Below are positions 7,028 to 16,708 of a stretch of DNA of 64,000 nt, one piece after another. Position numbers and translations under genes: made by a program. Every line of letters starts with the position of its first letter. The stretch's first letter is position 1. Origin of the DNA: Bacteriovorax sp. MedPE-SWde. Its GTDB lineage: Bacteria > Bdellovibrionota > Bacteriovoracia > Bacteriovoracales > Bacteriovoracaceae. The notes beneath the pieces were generated by a model, which did not search any database, was not told where the DNA came from, and was given only the letters and a program-made list of their open reading frames with translations. The stretch is from positions 186,001 to 250,000 of the forward strand of contig MPCU01000005.1 in the NCBI GenBank assembly GCA_001874305.1, given 5' to 3'.

Positions 7028-9850
7028 TTACTTCTTTAGTACTTTCTTAATAAAAGATCCAGTATAAGATCCTTTCACCTTGGAAACTTCTTCAGGTGTA
7101 CCTGTTGCAACAACAAGTCCGCCTCCGGTTCCACCTTCTGGACCAAGATCTATAATATAATCAGAGACCTTAATTACATCTAAGTTGTGCTCAATTATTA
7201 GAACCGAGTTACCTTGAGTAACAAGGCTATTGATAGCTTCAAGAAGAACAGCCACATCTTCAAAGTGAAGACCTGTCGTTGGTTCATCTAAAACATAGAG
7301 AGTGTGACCTTTGGTTCTTTTAGCAAGTTCTCTAGATAGTTTTAAACGTTGAGCTTCACCACCTGAAAGAGTTGTGGCCGCTTGACCAAGTTTCATATAG
7401 CCAAGGCCTACATCATTCATAGTCTTTAGAATTCTCGCCATTCTTGGGTGGTTTGCTAAGAACTCATGTGCTTCTTCAATTGTCATTGCCAGGATATCTG
7501 CAACACTCTTTCCTCTATAGAGAATAGATAGTGTTTCATTGTTATATCTCTTTCCATGACATTCAGGGCAAGTGATATAAACATCTGGAAGAAAGTGCAT
7601 TTCAATTTTCTTTACGCCATTACCTTCACATTCTTCACAGCGTCCACCTTTTACATTGAAGCTGAATCGGCCTTGTTTGTAGCCACGAATCTGTGATTCT
7701 GGAGTTGAAGCATATAGTTTTCTAATATCATCAAAGAGGCCAGTGTATGTTGCAGGATTTGAGTTGGGAGTTCGCCCAATAGGGCTTTGATCTAACTCAA
7801 TAACTGTTTTAATTTTCCCTTCACCAGTAAGGGACTTGTAGTTTGTCTTTTCATAAAGGGATTTATTGGCACGAGTAAGTTTACTCTTAAGTGCTGGAAT
7901 AAGTACTTCATGCACAAGAGTTGATTTACCAGAACCCGATACTCCTGTTACACAGGCCAGAACATTGAGTGGAATCTCAACATCAATTCCACTTAGGTTA
8001 TTATGCTTGGCACCCTTTAACTTTATAAACTCAGTAAGTTCGCGACGCTTCTTTGGTACAGGTATAAGCTTTTTACCTTTTAGATATTCAGCAGTTATTG
8101 AATCTTTATTCTTTATAAAGTCAGCAGTCTTTCCATGGGAGACAACTTCTCCTCCATGAATTCCAGCACCTGGTCCCATATCGATAATATAGTCAGATGC
8201 CATCATCGTATCTTCGTCGTGTTCAACAACGATTACAGTATTTCCAATATCTCTAAGCTCTCTTAAAGTCTTTATCAACTTAACATTATCTCTTTGGTGA
8301 AGACCAATACTAGGCTCATCTAAAACATAGAGCACACCAGATAGAGCTGAACCAATTTGAGTTGCTAGTCGAATTCTTTGAGATTCACCACCTGAAAGAG
8401 TTCCCGCAGATCTATTTAATGTTAAATAATCCAGACCGACTTCAACTAGAAATGATAGTCGACTACGAATTTCTTTTAACAACTTCTCCGCTATTTGGGC
8501 CTTAGTACCTTTTAACTTTAAGGTCTTAAAGTATTCATGAGTATCTTCTATAGGACATTCACAGAGGTCGATAATATTTTTCCCATCAAGCTTTGTGCTA
8601 AGAGCGATCTCGTTTAAGCGCTTTCCATCACAGTCAGAGCATTTTTTTATGCTCATACTTTTTTCAAGATCAATTCTAACTTTCTCAGAACTTGTCTCTT
8701 TATATTTCTTCTCTAACCATTCAACAATTCCAGGAAATGGTTTGCTAAACTCAAAGTTAGAGTTTTCTGATTTAAATTTATATGTATAAACTTTTGATGT
8801 TCCTTCAAAAAGAGTTTTAAAAAACTTCTTCGGAATTTTTTTGAGTGGAGTATCTCTCTCGATTCCCTCTTCAATCATTACACATTCAATCATCTTATTC
8901 ATGAAGCTATTTTTCTTTGTAACGACAGGAATTGCGCCACCAAGTACAGGAAGAGAATCATCAAATATTAATGTATCAAGATCAAAAGTCTTAGACTCAC
9001 CTAACCCGTTACACTTTCCACAAGCACCCACAGGTGAATTAAAAGAAAAAAGTCTAGGTTCTAGATCTGGAAATTTCTCTCCAGTAGAAGGCGATAGATT
9101 ATGCTCACTATAAGTAACAATCTCATCATCAATAAGTATATGTGTTATTCCATTACCAAGCTTAAGAGCATATTCTACAGAGTCTGTTAAACGCTTTTCT
9201 ATACCGGCCTTAACGAGAACTCTATCTACAATAGAATAGACTTCATCACTTGCTTTTAACTTCTTTAAAGTATCATCGTCGGCAAGATTAACTTCTCCAT
9301 TAATCATAAATCTAGAAAATCCCATTCCCATGAATTTTGTAACTTGAGCCTTAGATTCCTTTAGAGTCTTTTCATCTATAGAAATCATTATATGAAGCTT
9401 AGTCTTTTCTTTGTTCTTCAGTAGCGCTGTTGTGATTTGGCCAGGACTATAACTCTTTACCAGTTCACCAGAAGTTGGACAGTATAAATCCCCTGCTCTT
9501 GCAAATAGAACTCTTAAATAGTCATAGATCTCAGTTATAGTACCCACTGTAGATCTCGGATTTTTATTAGTTGTTTTTTGGTCGATAGCAATTGCCGGAG
9601 AGAGTCCTGTAATAGATTCCACATCAGGTGCTTGTTGTTGTCCAAGAAACTGTCTCGCATATGAAGAAAGTGATTCTATATATCGCCTTTGTCCTTCGGC
9701 ATAAATAGTATCAAAAGCTAATGAACTCTTTCCTGAACCAGATGGCCCAGTGATAACAGTCATTGTGTTCTTTGGAATATCGATGCTCACATCTTTTAGA
9801 TTATGTACGCGAGCTTTGTGAATTTTGATTAAGTCATTTTGTTTTGACAT
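7028..9850 (-). CDS. uvrA: Excinuclease ABC subunit A
   Basis: 940 residues from the ATG at 9850 (MSKQNDLIKIHK), preceded by AAGG at suitable distance; a longer reading frame upstream adds only an unrelated 16-residue tail. UvrA is the damage-sensing ATPase of nucleotide excision repair. Two ABC modules are present, with Walker A GPSGSGKSSLAFDT near the N-terminus and GVSGSGKSTLVHE mid-protein, and signatures LSGGESQRIRLA and LSGGEAQRLKLS. Zinc-finger cysteine pairs include CGKCNGLG, CSDCDGKR, CEECEGNG and CPECHGKR. The start overlaps the end of pdxA by 22 bases, implying co-transcription with pdxA and, further upstream, mfd. Confidence 0.97.
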   Translation of the reverse strand: MSKQNDLIKIHKARVHNLKDVSIDIPKNTMTVITGPSGSGKSSLAFDTIYAEGQRRYIESLSSYARQFLGQQQAPDVESITGLSPAIAIDQKTTNKNPRSTVGTITEIYDYLRVLFARAGDLYCPTSGELVKSYSPGQITTALLKNKEKTKLHIMISIDEKTLKESKAQVTKFMGMGFSRFMINGEVNLADDDTLKKLKASDEVYSIVDRVLVKAGIEKRLTDSVEYALKLGNGITHILIDDEIVTYSEHNLSPSTGEKFPDLEPRLFSFNSPVGACGKCNGLGESKTFDLDTLIFDDSLPVLGGAIPVVTKKNSFMNKMIECVMIEEGIERDTPLKKIPKKFFKTLFEGTSKVYTYKFKSENSNFEFSKPFPGIVEWLEKKYKETSSEKVRIDLEKSMSIKKCSDCDGKRLNEIALSTKLDGKNIIDLCECPIEDTHEYFKTLKLKGTKAQIAEKLLKEIRSRLSFLVEVGLDYLTLNRSAGTLSGGESQRIRLATQIGSALSGVLYVLDEPSIGLHQRDNVKLIKTLRELRDIGNTVIVVEHDEDTMMASDYIIDMGPGAGIHGGEVVSHGKTADFIKNKDSITAEYLKGKKLIPVPKKRRELTEFIKLKGAKHNNLSGIDVEIPLNVLACVTGVSGSGKSTLVHEVLIPALKSKLTRANKSLYEKTNYKSLTGEGKIKTVIELDQSPIGRTPNSNPATYTGLFDDIRKLYASTPESQIRGYKQGRFSFNVKGGRCEECEGNGVKKIEMHFLPDVYITCPECHGKRYNNETLSILYRGKSVADILAMTIEEAHEFLANHPRMARILKTMNDVGLGYMKLGQAATTLSGGEAQRLKLSRELAKRTKGHTLYVLDEPTTGLHFEDVAVLLEAINSLVTQGNSVLIIEHNLDVIKVSDYIIDLGPEGGTGGGLVVATGTPEEVSKVKGSYTGSFIKKVLKK

Positions 9851-10737
9851 GAAATACCTTCTAGTGCACTTAGTGCAAGCTTCATTACATAGTAGCAACC
9901 CATGTAATTGGCCTGGTTCTTACCATATAATTCAAATGCTGTTCCATGATCTACACTCATTCTTAGGTATGGTAGACCTAATGAGATATTGGCACCTATA
10001 GTTTTATAAAGACTCTTAAAAGGTGCAAGACCTTGATCATGATACATATAGACGAATAGCTTTTCAGCTTCGAAGTCAGTACTTACTAAAAGTCCATCTG
10101 CTGGAAGTGGACCAATAATTTCTTGTTTAAGGTTTTTTTGAAGGTGAGTAATTGCATCATTAATTACAGACTCTTCTGTTCCTAAAATACCACCTTCACC
10201 TGCGTGTGGGTTGATTCCCGTAAGGTAGATATTCTTTAATTTATTAAAATATTTTTCGTAGTTATCAACACAGAGTTTTACTTTGTGCTGGATCCTTTCA
10301 GTTGTTATGTAGTGAGTCACTTCTTTCAAAGGGATATGATCTGAGATTAAAAGAACATTACTGTCCTTTGATTTAAAGAACATATCAACAGGACAGTTAT
10401 AGAGCTTTCTAAAGTATTCAGTGTGGCCCGCTACCATTTCACCATTAAGAGTTAACTGGTCCTTACTCGTTGGTAAAGTAAGTAAGATATCAGTCTCAGA
10501 GCAAAGCTCAATTGCTTTTGCCAATGCCGAAGTTGAAAGGGGAGTTTTTGTGACGAAAGTTGTTTGAAGAGGATCGTGAGCTAGAGAAATATTACATAAC
10601 TCTAGATTTCTTTTTAAAACATCTTCATTGGAGATTAAGTGAAATTTCTTCTGTTGAGTCTTTGACAGAAGAAGGTAGCTCTTTAAGAAAACTTCAAGAC
10701 CAATTCCTTCTTCGTGTCCGGCCGAGACAAAAATCAT
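9829..10737 (-). CDS. pdxA: 4-hydroxythreonine-4-phosphate dehydrogenase (vitamin B6 synthesis)
   Basis: 302 residues, somewhat shorter than the E. coli enzyme. It oxidises 4-phosphohydroxy-L-threonine in the deoxyxylulose-dependent pyridoxal phosphate pathway. Metal- and substrate-binding segments are visible: AGHTEYFRKLY, LTGINPHAGEGGILGTEE, YMYHDQGLAPFK and SVDHGTAFELYG. The gene overlaps the preceding SurA-like gene by one base and uvrA by 22 bases. The surA-pdxA adjacency is also seen in E. coli, which supports both calls. Confidence 0.93.
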   Translation of the reverse strand: MIFVSAGHEEGIGLEVFLKSYLLLSKTQQKKFHLISNEDVLKRNLELCNISLAHDPLQTTFVTKTPLSTSALAKAIELCSETDILLTLPTSKDQLTLNGEMVAGHTEYFRKLYNCPVDMFFKSKDSNVLLISDHIPLKEVTHYITTERIQHKVKLCVDNYEKYFNKLKNIYLTGINPHAGEGGILGTEESVINDAITHLQKNLKQEIIGPLPADGLLVSTDFEAEKLFVYMYHDQGLAPFKSLYKTIGANISLGLPYLRMSVDHGTAFELYGKNQANYMGCYYVMKLALSALEGISCQNKMT

Positions 10738-11645
10738 TAGAGAAAGTTTTTTATGTAGTGGTTAGAAGCTTCTCTTTGAAACCATACCTCTGTAACTTCC
10801 ATTGCTTTCTTTTCATAGATTTTAGCTCTAAGCATATTCTTAGAATTTATGTAGAGCTCAGACTCAACCACATCTCTATTTTTAATAAAGAAAATGTGAG
10901 TCTTACCAAACATATTTATAGGGTCTGTGAATTGACCTTCCTGAGTTTTAATTAAAAGCTTTCTAAGTTCATTAGTAAGACCTTCCGCTGTAATGTCTCC
11001 GAGAACTGATGAATCAAGAGAAGCATACTTCTTTGGAAGTGGTCCACCCTTTTGGTAATCTTTCATCATAAGCTTAAAACTCTTCCACTTCTTTTTTGGA
11101 AGCTTACTTGGCTCGATAGAAAAATCTACAAGAGTATATTTAAATGAAACAGTCTTGTTGTTAACATTTTCTTTAAAGAATCTATTTTTTATTTCTTGTT
11201 CAGAAACAGAAACAAGAGGAAGAATTACCCAAGAATTGAATCTATTAAACTCAATAGCTTCACGAGTGATTTCAAAAAATTCTTCATAGTTTGTTTTGTT
11301 ATTTTTTAAGAATGCTAAAAGTTGTGGTCTAGAAAGACCAAGCTTTTGTTCTCTACTTTTGATTTCTGATTCAACTTGATCGTCAGATACAATATATCCA
11401 AGTTCTTTTAGCTTAGAACGGATGATCTGTTTTCTAACGAGTAGCTCTGAAACTTCTTCATTTGAATATGTATTCTTTCTATAAATAAATGGTGATACAT
11501 TTTTTCTGGCAGGTAAGCTCGACTGAACTCTTTTAATCATTGAAAGAGTGACAACTTCACTATCAATAACAGCTGCAATTTTATCAAGTAATCTAGCTTG
11601 AACAGAAAATGTAAGGGCAAGAACGATTAAAAGCCTCACGGACAC
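10737..11645 (-). CDS. SurA-like periplasmic chaperone
   Basis: 302 residues with an N-terminal signal peptide (MSVRLLIVLALTFSVQA). The following segment LLDKIAAVIDSEVVTLSMI is the start of a SurA N-terminal chaperone domain, whose usual opening is 'VDxIVAVVNxxVI'. Residues about 30-170 are helical, like SurA-N. Residues about 180-270 could be one strongly diverged parvulin domain, but the catalytic motif is not evident. SurA escorts outer-membrane proteins through the periplasm. The position directly upstream of pdxA matches the E. coli surA-pdxA order. PPIase activity is doubtful. Confidence 0.75.
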   Translation of the reverse strand: MSVRLLIVLALTFSVQARLLDKIAAVIDSEVVTLSMIKRVQSSLPARKNVSPFIYRKNTYSNEEVSELLVRKQIIRSKLKELGYIVSDDQVESEIKSREQKLGLSRPQLLAFLKNNKTNYEEFFEITREAIEFNRFNSWVILPLVSVSEQEIKNRFFKENVNNKTVSFKYTLVDFSIEPSKLPKKKWKSFKLMMKDYQKGGPLPKKYASLDSSVLGDITAEGLTNELRKLLIKTQEGQFTDPINMFGKTHIFFIKNRDVVESELYINSKNMLRAKIYEKKAMEVTEVWFQREASNHYIKNFL

Positions 11646-11713
11646 TCCTAACTTTAAACATTAACAAATTTAACGTCTAAAGATAGCCTGTCCATGAGGC
11701 TTGCACAAGTATT

Positions 11714-12520
11714 TTACTTAAGTTGTTTGTCGTGGATTTTGATATTTGCTTTCTTTCGTAACGCTGCGAAATAATCTGCAATAATCTTGTCTCTTTTTCT
11801 ATCATATACAAATTTCTGGTATGGTGGCTTAGCAATTTCTTTGAATTTCTTAACACCTAGTACCTTAATTATATGATAACCATATTGAGTTCTCACTGGA
11901 GATGTCATATGACCAACTGCTTTTCCTTTTATGGCCTTGAAATACTCTGGAGCTAGAAAGAATGCTGGCTTATAACCAATGTCTCCGCCTGTTTCAGCAT
12001 TAGGAGATTGAGAGTATTTGTTAGCAAGCTCACCAAACTTCTTTGGGTTATTTTTTAGATCTTTATAAATTTCAAAGATTTTCTTTTGAGCTTCTTGAAT
12101 CTCTAGTTCAGAAGGAGCAACTCTAACTCTTAAAAGAATATGTGCCGTTCTGTATTCTGGAAAGTCACCGTAGAAGCTTTTAACGTCTTTATCAGTAACC
12201 GTAATTCTTTTAAACTTTGGTTCAAGGTCTTTTGAAACTTGAGCATGGAAAAGAACTTCTTCCATTTTAGCTTTAACGACAGAATCATTTTGTAACTTTG
12301 CCTTCTTAGCTTTCTTAATCCCAATTTCTTTATTGATCAGATCCGTAAGAACCTTCTTCATTGTTACTGGGCTATTTGAAACAACATATTTGTTTAGTAA
12401 ATATGCTTTATCAAGATCAGATTTTAGAATCTTTTTTCCATTGATCTCAGCTACTACAGGGTCTTTCGCTGCGAAAGCACTTAGAGTGATAGCTGTACAG
12501 AGAATAAGTTTCTTTAGCAT
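11714..12520 (-). CDS. Parvulin-type peptidyl-prolyl cis-trans isomerase, exported
   Basis: 268 residues with a signal peptide (MLKKLILCTAITLSAFAA). VVAEINGKKILKSDLDKAYL opens a SurA/PrsA-like N-domain. The parvulin domain (about 120-225) is well preserved: YRTAHILLRVRV, FGELANKYSQSPNAETGGDIG, and SPVRTQYGYHIIKVLG. It should speed proline isomerisation of exported proteins in the periplasm. It lies 68 bases upstream of the SurA-like gene and 71 bases after mfd. Two consecutive foldases suggest a local envelope-folding module. Confidence 0.9.
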   Translation of the reverse strand: MLKKLILCTAITLSAFAAKDPVVAEINGKKILKSDLDKAYLLNKYVVSNSPVTMKKVLTDLINKEIGIKKAKKAKLQNDSVVKAKMEEVLFHAQVSKDLEPKFKRITVTDKDVKSFYGDFPEYRTAHILLRVRVAPSELEIQEAQKKIFEIYKDLKNNPKKFGELANKYSQSPNAETGGDIGYKPAFFLAPEYFKAIKGKAVGHMTSPVRTQYGYHIIKVLGVKKFKEIAKPPYQKFVYDRKRDKIIADYFAALRKKANIKIHDKQLK

Positions 12521-12591
12521 TGCTTCTTCCTTTTTAGGTTATAAACTTACTTCTATTGTATCAAAAAATAGATTTAGTTCTAATGATAACA

Positions 12592-15500
12592 CTAACATGG
12601 AACAATTTGCTCAGCGATCTCCTTACAGAACTCTACTAAATAACTCGGTGATACAGTTTTGTCGTGTCCATATATGAGTTTAAAGTCCGGTGTGAATTGA
12701 TATTTTCTAGTTCTCTTTATAAAAGCATCAATGATTGTATTTCTTAAATCTTCATTTACATCGAGAAGACTCTTTTCAAAATGTAGTATGATATTCGTAT
12801 CGATAACCTGAACAGTTTTAATCGCGCAGGCCATGAGGTGAGCCCTTGAAGTCAGAATAGAGAAGAGATTATTTAACTCATCTGGCATTGGGCCATAGAT
12901 ATCAAATAGTGTTTCTTGTAGTTGCTCAATCTCCCCGATCGATTTTGCATTTGAAAGTTGCTTATAAAATTTAAGTCTCTCTGATGCATCTTGAACAAAG
13001 TGACTTGGAATGAATGAAGCATAAGGAGTGTTAATCTCTATATCTTTTTTGATAATCTTCTTCTCTCCACGTAGCTCTTGAATTGCTTCCGTTAAAAGCT
13101 CCATATAAAGTTCAAGCCCAACCGCTTCAATATGACCAGATTGACTAGCTCCAAGTATATCCCCTGCTCCTCTAATTTCTAAATCGCAGTTTGCAATTTG
13201 AAATCCGGAACCCATATCTGCATATGTTTGTAGAGCTTTAAGGCGTTTTTGTGCAACTTCACTTATTCCCCTATTACTTGGTACTACAAAGTAACAATAT
13301 GCCTTTTTATCACTTCTACCAATACGTCCTCTTAATTGGTGGAGCTGAGCAAGACCAAACATATCAGAACGATCTACGATCATAGTGTTAGCGTTTGGAA
13401 TATCAATCCCCGACTCTATAATTGTAGTGGAAATGAGGATTTGATAAGCACCTTTGTAGAAGGCCGTTATTCGAGACTCAAGTTCTTTTTCGGCCATCTG
13501 GCCATGAGCATAAACTATTTTTGCATCAGGAACTAAGCCTCTAATATATTCAACATAGTTCTCCATATCTTGAACTCTGTTATGAACAATAAAGACTTGT
13601 CCTCCCCTTCTAAGCTCTCTATTTAAAGCGCTTTGAATGGTATTATCATCTTCTTTAATTAGGTAAGTTTTAATTGACTGTCGTCTTGGCGGTGCAGTTT
13701 TTATTAGCGCAAGATCTTTAAGACCGAGAAAAGATAATTGAAGTGTTCTTGGAATTGGTGTTGCAGTTAAAGTTAAGAAATCGACACTCGACTTTAGAAG
13801 CTTTAATTTATTCTTATGAGCAACTCCAAAACGTTGTTCTTCATCAACGATAACTAAACCAAGGTCTTTAAACTTTAAAGTTTTAGATAGAATTTTATGA
13901 GTACCAATAAGGATATCAATTTCTCCACTTTCTAAATTTTCTCCCGTTTCCTTTGCCTGTTTTCCAGTTTTAAAACGTGAAATATAATCGATATTAACAG
14001 CGAAGTTTTTAAATCTTTTAACGAAAGAATTATAGTGTTGAAGCGCAAGTACCGTTGTAGGAACAAGCACGGCGACCTGCTTCCCGTCGAGTACTGCTTT
14101 GTAGGCGGCCCTCATTGCTACTTCTGTTTTACCAAAACCAACATCACCGCATACAAGAAAGTCCATTGGTAATGGCTTTTGCATTTTATCAACTACTGAG
14201 TCTATTGCGTTTTTCTGATCAGGAGTTTCATTAAAAGGAAAATCTAACTCAAATTCCTTAAACTCATGATCTGGTGCAGAGTACGCAAAAGCAGGTGAGG
14301 ACTGTCTTTCGGCCTGAAGTTTAAGTAGATCAAACGCAAGTTTCTTTGCCGATTCTTTTGCACGTGACTTAACAGCGCCAAATTTATTTGCTCTTAAACT
14401 ATCGACATGAACGGTTGCAGTTGAGTCAGCATACTTTTGGATTAAGTTCATTTTGTAAATAGGAACGAAAACCTTATCGTTACCTTTAAACGTAAGAACT
14501 AGATAATCTGTTTTTGACCCACCGATATCCATTGCCTCAAGGCCTTGGTACTGACCAATTCCATGCTTTGAATGAATAATATAATCACCAGATTTTAAAG
14601 ATGCCAATTGCTCAGCAAATAAATCGTAGTCGGCTTTCTTTATAACCTTTGCCTTATCACGCTTGATTGCAAAGAGGTCACTATCTGAAACAACTAATGT
14701 TTTTTCATTTTCATAGAAGAATCCGTTCTCTAATTTAAAAGGTAGAAAAGAGATACGACCAAGTAATTTACTATCAAAATCTAAGAGATCTAAAATATGT
14801 AATATTTCATTTTTTGAATTATCGTTTTGAACTGTGAAAATTATATTTCCACTATGTCTAAATTCAGCTTTTAAAAAGTTTAAAGTATTCTTTAGTAACT
14901 CATGTTTTGGAGTTGCTAAGTTAATATGTTGTGAGAAGTAGTGGCGAGAGTTCTCTAACTTGAGTTCCAGATGATCGATATCTTCTTCAAATATTTCAGA
15001 GTACACATTGATATTATTAACATTTAAACATTTTTGACTTGAAAGCTTTTCTAAAATATCTAAGTCATAAAGATACGAAGGATCGGGGAGTAGTGATTCT
15101 CCATCATTAACAGACGTCTCTTCGTAGTCTACACGTAACTCTTCTTGATACTCAGTATCGCGTTCTTCAATTTCAGTACTATTAATAAAGGTAATGACTG
15201 TATTTGATTTATTAAAAAAATCAAAAACATTAGAAGTCTTTTCAAAAAATAGAGGAGTATAAACAGGGTAGTTTTCAAAAAGTTGGTTATCACTAATTTG
15301 TGAAAATATCTGTTTCCTTTTTTCAAACTTTTCTTTCTGAGCTAGGGGAGGTCTTACAATATTTCCTCTTAAGTTATTCGCGTAAGAGCTTTGTGTAAGA
15401 ATTCCAGGAGCAGGACAAATTGAAATAGACTCTACTTTGTGATCTTTTAATGTCTTTTGAGTATCTTTATCTACAAGATAAATTTCTTCAATCATATCGT

Positions 15501-16092
15501 CGAAGTAGTGAATACGAACAGGGTGATGAGAGATAGGGTAGATATCAAATATCTCACCTTTTTTACAAAATGTTCCAGGCTCTTCAATTGTATGAGAGTG
15601 TGAATAGCCAAGGGCTACGAGTTTACCGGCCAGTTCATCAGGTGAAACAATATCACTTTCTTCTAAATTTAAAGCATTCTCTGCAAAAAAAGACTTTGGA
15701 GGTTGTCTTAGTGCTAGAGCTTCAATAGATACAACAAGAATAGTTTTCTTTGGTGTATTTAACTTCTGATTTTTTAAAAGAGTATCAAGAACACGAAATC
15801 TAAATAAAAGACTACGTTCGGAAGAAATTAGGCCACTATATGGTGACGCATCAAGTCCAGAAAAGTGTAGAAAGTTAACCTTCTCAAGAAAATTCTTTTT
15901 GACGCTATGATAGAAACTCTCAGCATCTTCATTAGTTTGAAAGACAAAAATTTGATCTTCTTTATGTGAGTCAACATTTAAAAAACTATAAAGTCCCCAT
16001 TGCTCTGGCGTAATGCCACTTAGCGTAAGTGTTGACTGCCCCTTTGAGAGCCATGAGTTAAGTCTTGTGCGTAGTGCCGAAAAAGTATCCAT
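12592..16092 (-). CDS. mfd: Transcription-repair coupling factor
   Basis: 1166 residues from the ATG at 16092 (MDTFSALRTRLNSW), which has GAGG 6 bases upstream; the longer frame adds an implausible 23-residue hydrophobic tail. Mfd pushes stalled RNA polymerase off damaged DNA and recruits UvrA. The UvrB-like N-terminal part, the polymerase-interacting region (DYIIHSKHGIGQYQGLE), helicase Walker A GDVGFGKTEVAMRAAYKA, DEEQRFG box, TATPIPRTLQ, and motif VI LRGRIGRSDKKAYCYF are all visible. It is the first gene of the minus-strand run that also contains uvrA. Confidence 0.97.
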   Translation of the reverse strand: MDTFSALRTRLNSWLSKGQSTLTLSGITPEQWGLYSFLNVDSHKEDQIFVFQTNEDAESFYHSVKKNFLEKVNFLHFSGLDASPYSGLISSERSLLFRFRVLDTLLKNQKLNTPKKTILVVSIEALALRQPPKSFFAENALNLEESDIVSPDELAGKLVALGYSHSHTIEEPGTFCKKGEIFDIYPISHHPVRIHYFDDMIEEIYLVDKDTQKTLKDHKVESISICPAPGILTQSSYANNLRGNIVRPPLAQKEKFEKRKQIFSQISDNQLFENYPVYTPLFFEKTSNVFDFFNKSNTVITFINSTEIEERDTEYQEELRVDYEETSVNDGESLLPDPSYLYDLDILEKLSSQKCLNVNNINVYSEIFEEDIDHLELKLENSRHYFSQHINLATPKHELLKNTLNFLKAEFRHSGNIIFTVQNDNSKNEILHILDLLDFDSKLLGRISFLPFKLENGFFYENEKTLVVSDSDLFAIKRDKAKVIKKADYDLFAEQLASLKSGDYIIHSKHGIGQYQGLEAMDIGGSKTDYLVLTFKGNDKVFVPIYKMNLIQKYADSTATVHVDSLRANKFGAVKSRAKESAKKLAFDLLKLQAERQSSPAFAYSAPDHEFKEFELDFPFNETPDQKNAIDSVVDKMQKPLPMDFLVCGDVGFGKTEVAMRAAYKAVLDGKQVAVLVPTTVLALQHYNSFVKRFKNFAVNIDYISRFKTGKQAKETGENLESGEIDILIGTHKILSKTLKFKDLGLVIVDEEQRFGVAHKNKLKLLKSSVDFLTLTATPIPRTLQLSFLGLKDLALIKTAPPRRQSIKTYLIKEDDNTIQSALNRELRRGGQVFIVHNRVQDMENYVEYIRGLVPDAKIVYAHGQMAEKELESRITAFYKGAYQILISTTIIESGIDIPNANTMIVDRSDMFGLAQLHQLRGRIGRSDKKAYCYFVVPSNRGISEVAQKRLKALQTYADMGSGFQIANCDLEIRGAGDILGASQSGHIEAVGLELYMELLTEAIQELRGEKKIIKKDIEINTPYASFIPSHFVQDASERLKFYKQLSNAKSIGEIEQLQETLFDIYGPMPDELNNLFSILTSRAHLMACAIKTVQVIDTNIILHFEKSLLDVNEDLRNTIIDAFIKRTRKYQFTPDFKLIYGHDKTVSPSYLVEFCKEIAEQIVPC

Positions 16093-16279
16093 TTTAAACC
16101 TCAAAGATTGAGCAAAATAAATAACATATAAAGATAAGATTTGCATCGCAAAGTTGATCAAAACACTCTCTTGTGAGTTGTGCTAAGCGTTTAAAAAAAG
16201 GGAGGACAAGGCGTTTTCAAAGTGCTAATTTTCGTGTAACCTTGTTATGCTTAGTTTACTTATACATGGAGTTTAAAGA

Positions 16280-16708
16280 ATGTCGTCACACAATCTTGAC
16301 GTCTACATGCCTGTATTAATTTTAATGGCATTTGCGGCAATCATGGTCTTAGGAGCACTTCTAGTAGGGAAGTTAGTTAGACCACAGAACCCAACCGAAC
16401 TTAAGAACGCACCATATGAGTGTGGTGAAGCACCTATTGGTAGTGCATGGTCTAACTTTAACGTTAGATTCTATGTTGTTGCCCTAGTGTTTATCATCTT
16501 CGATGTCGAAGGTGCTCTTATGTTTCCAGTTGCAACAGTCTTCAAAAAATTCGTAGAAATTGGAGAGGGTGGAGCTATTCTTGGAACCTTTCTTATCTTC
16601 GTTTCAGTACTTGTTTTAGGTATTGTTTACTGTTGGAAAAAAGGCGATCTGGACTGGGTTAAAAGTTACCAAGTTGATACTGACTATAACGAAGAAAAGG
16701 ATAAATAA
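16280..16708 (+). CDS. nuoA: NADH-quinone oxidoreductase subunit A
   Basis: 142 residues with three membrane helices. The conserved loop PTELKNAPYECGEAP carries the Cys that lines the quinone cavity region. The second helix has the invariant acids in IIFDVEGALMFP. GGAG at 16268-16271 precedes the ATG. It is the first gene of a membrane-arm-only complex I cluster; its stop overlaps the nuoH start. The usual nuoB-G genes do not follow. Confidence 0.96.
   Translation: MSSHNLDVYMPVLILMAFAAIMVLGALLVGKLVRPQNPTELKNAPYECGEAPIGSAWSNFNVRFYVVALVFIIFDVEGALMFPVATVFKKFVEIGEGGAILGTFLIFVSVLVLGIVYCWKKGDLDWVKSYQVDTDYNEEKDK

Noticed and set aside
9851-9898. 16-residue N-terminal extension of UvrA
   Set aside because: It lies inside pdxA, has no homology, and the ATG at 9850 has a good ribosome-binding site and the standard UvrA start.
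16093-16161. 23-residue N-terminal extension of Mfd
   Set aside because: The internal ATG at 16092 has GAGG at proper spacing; the extension is not family-like.
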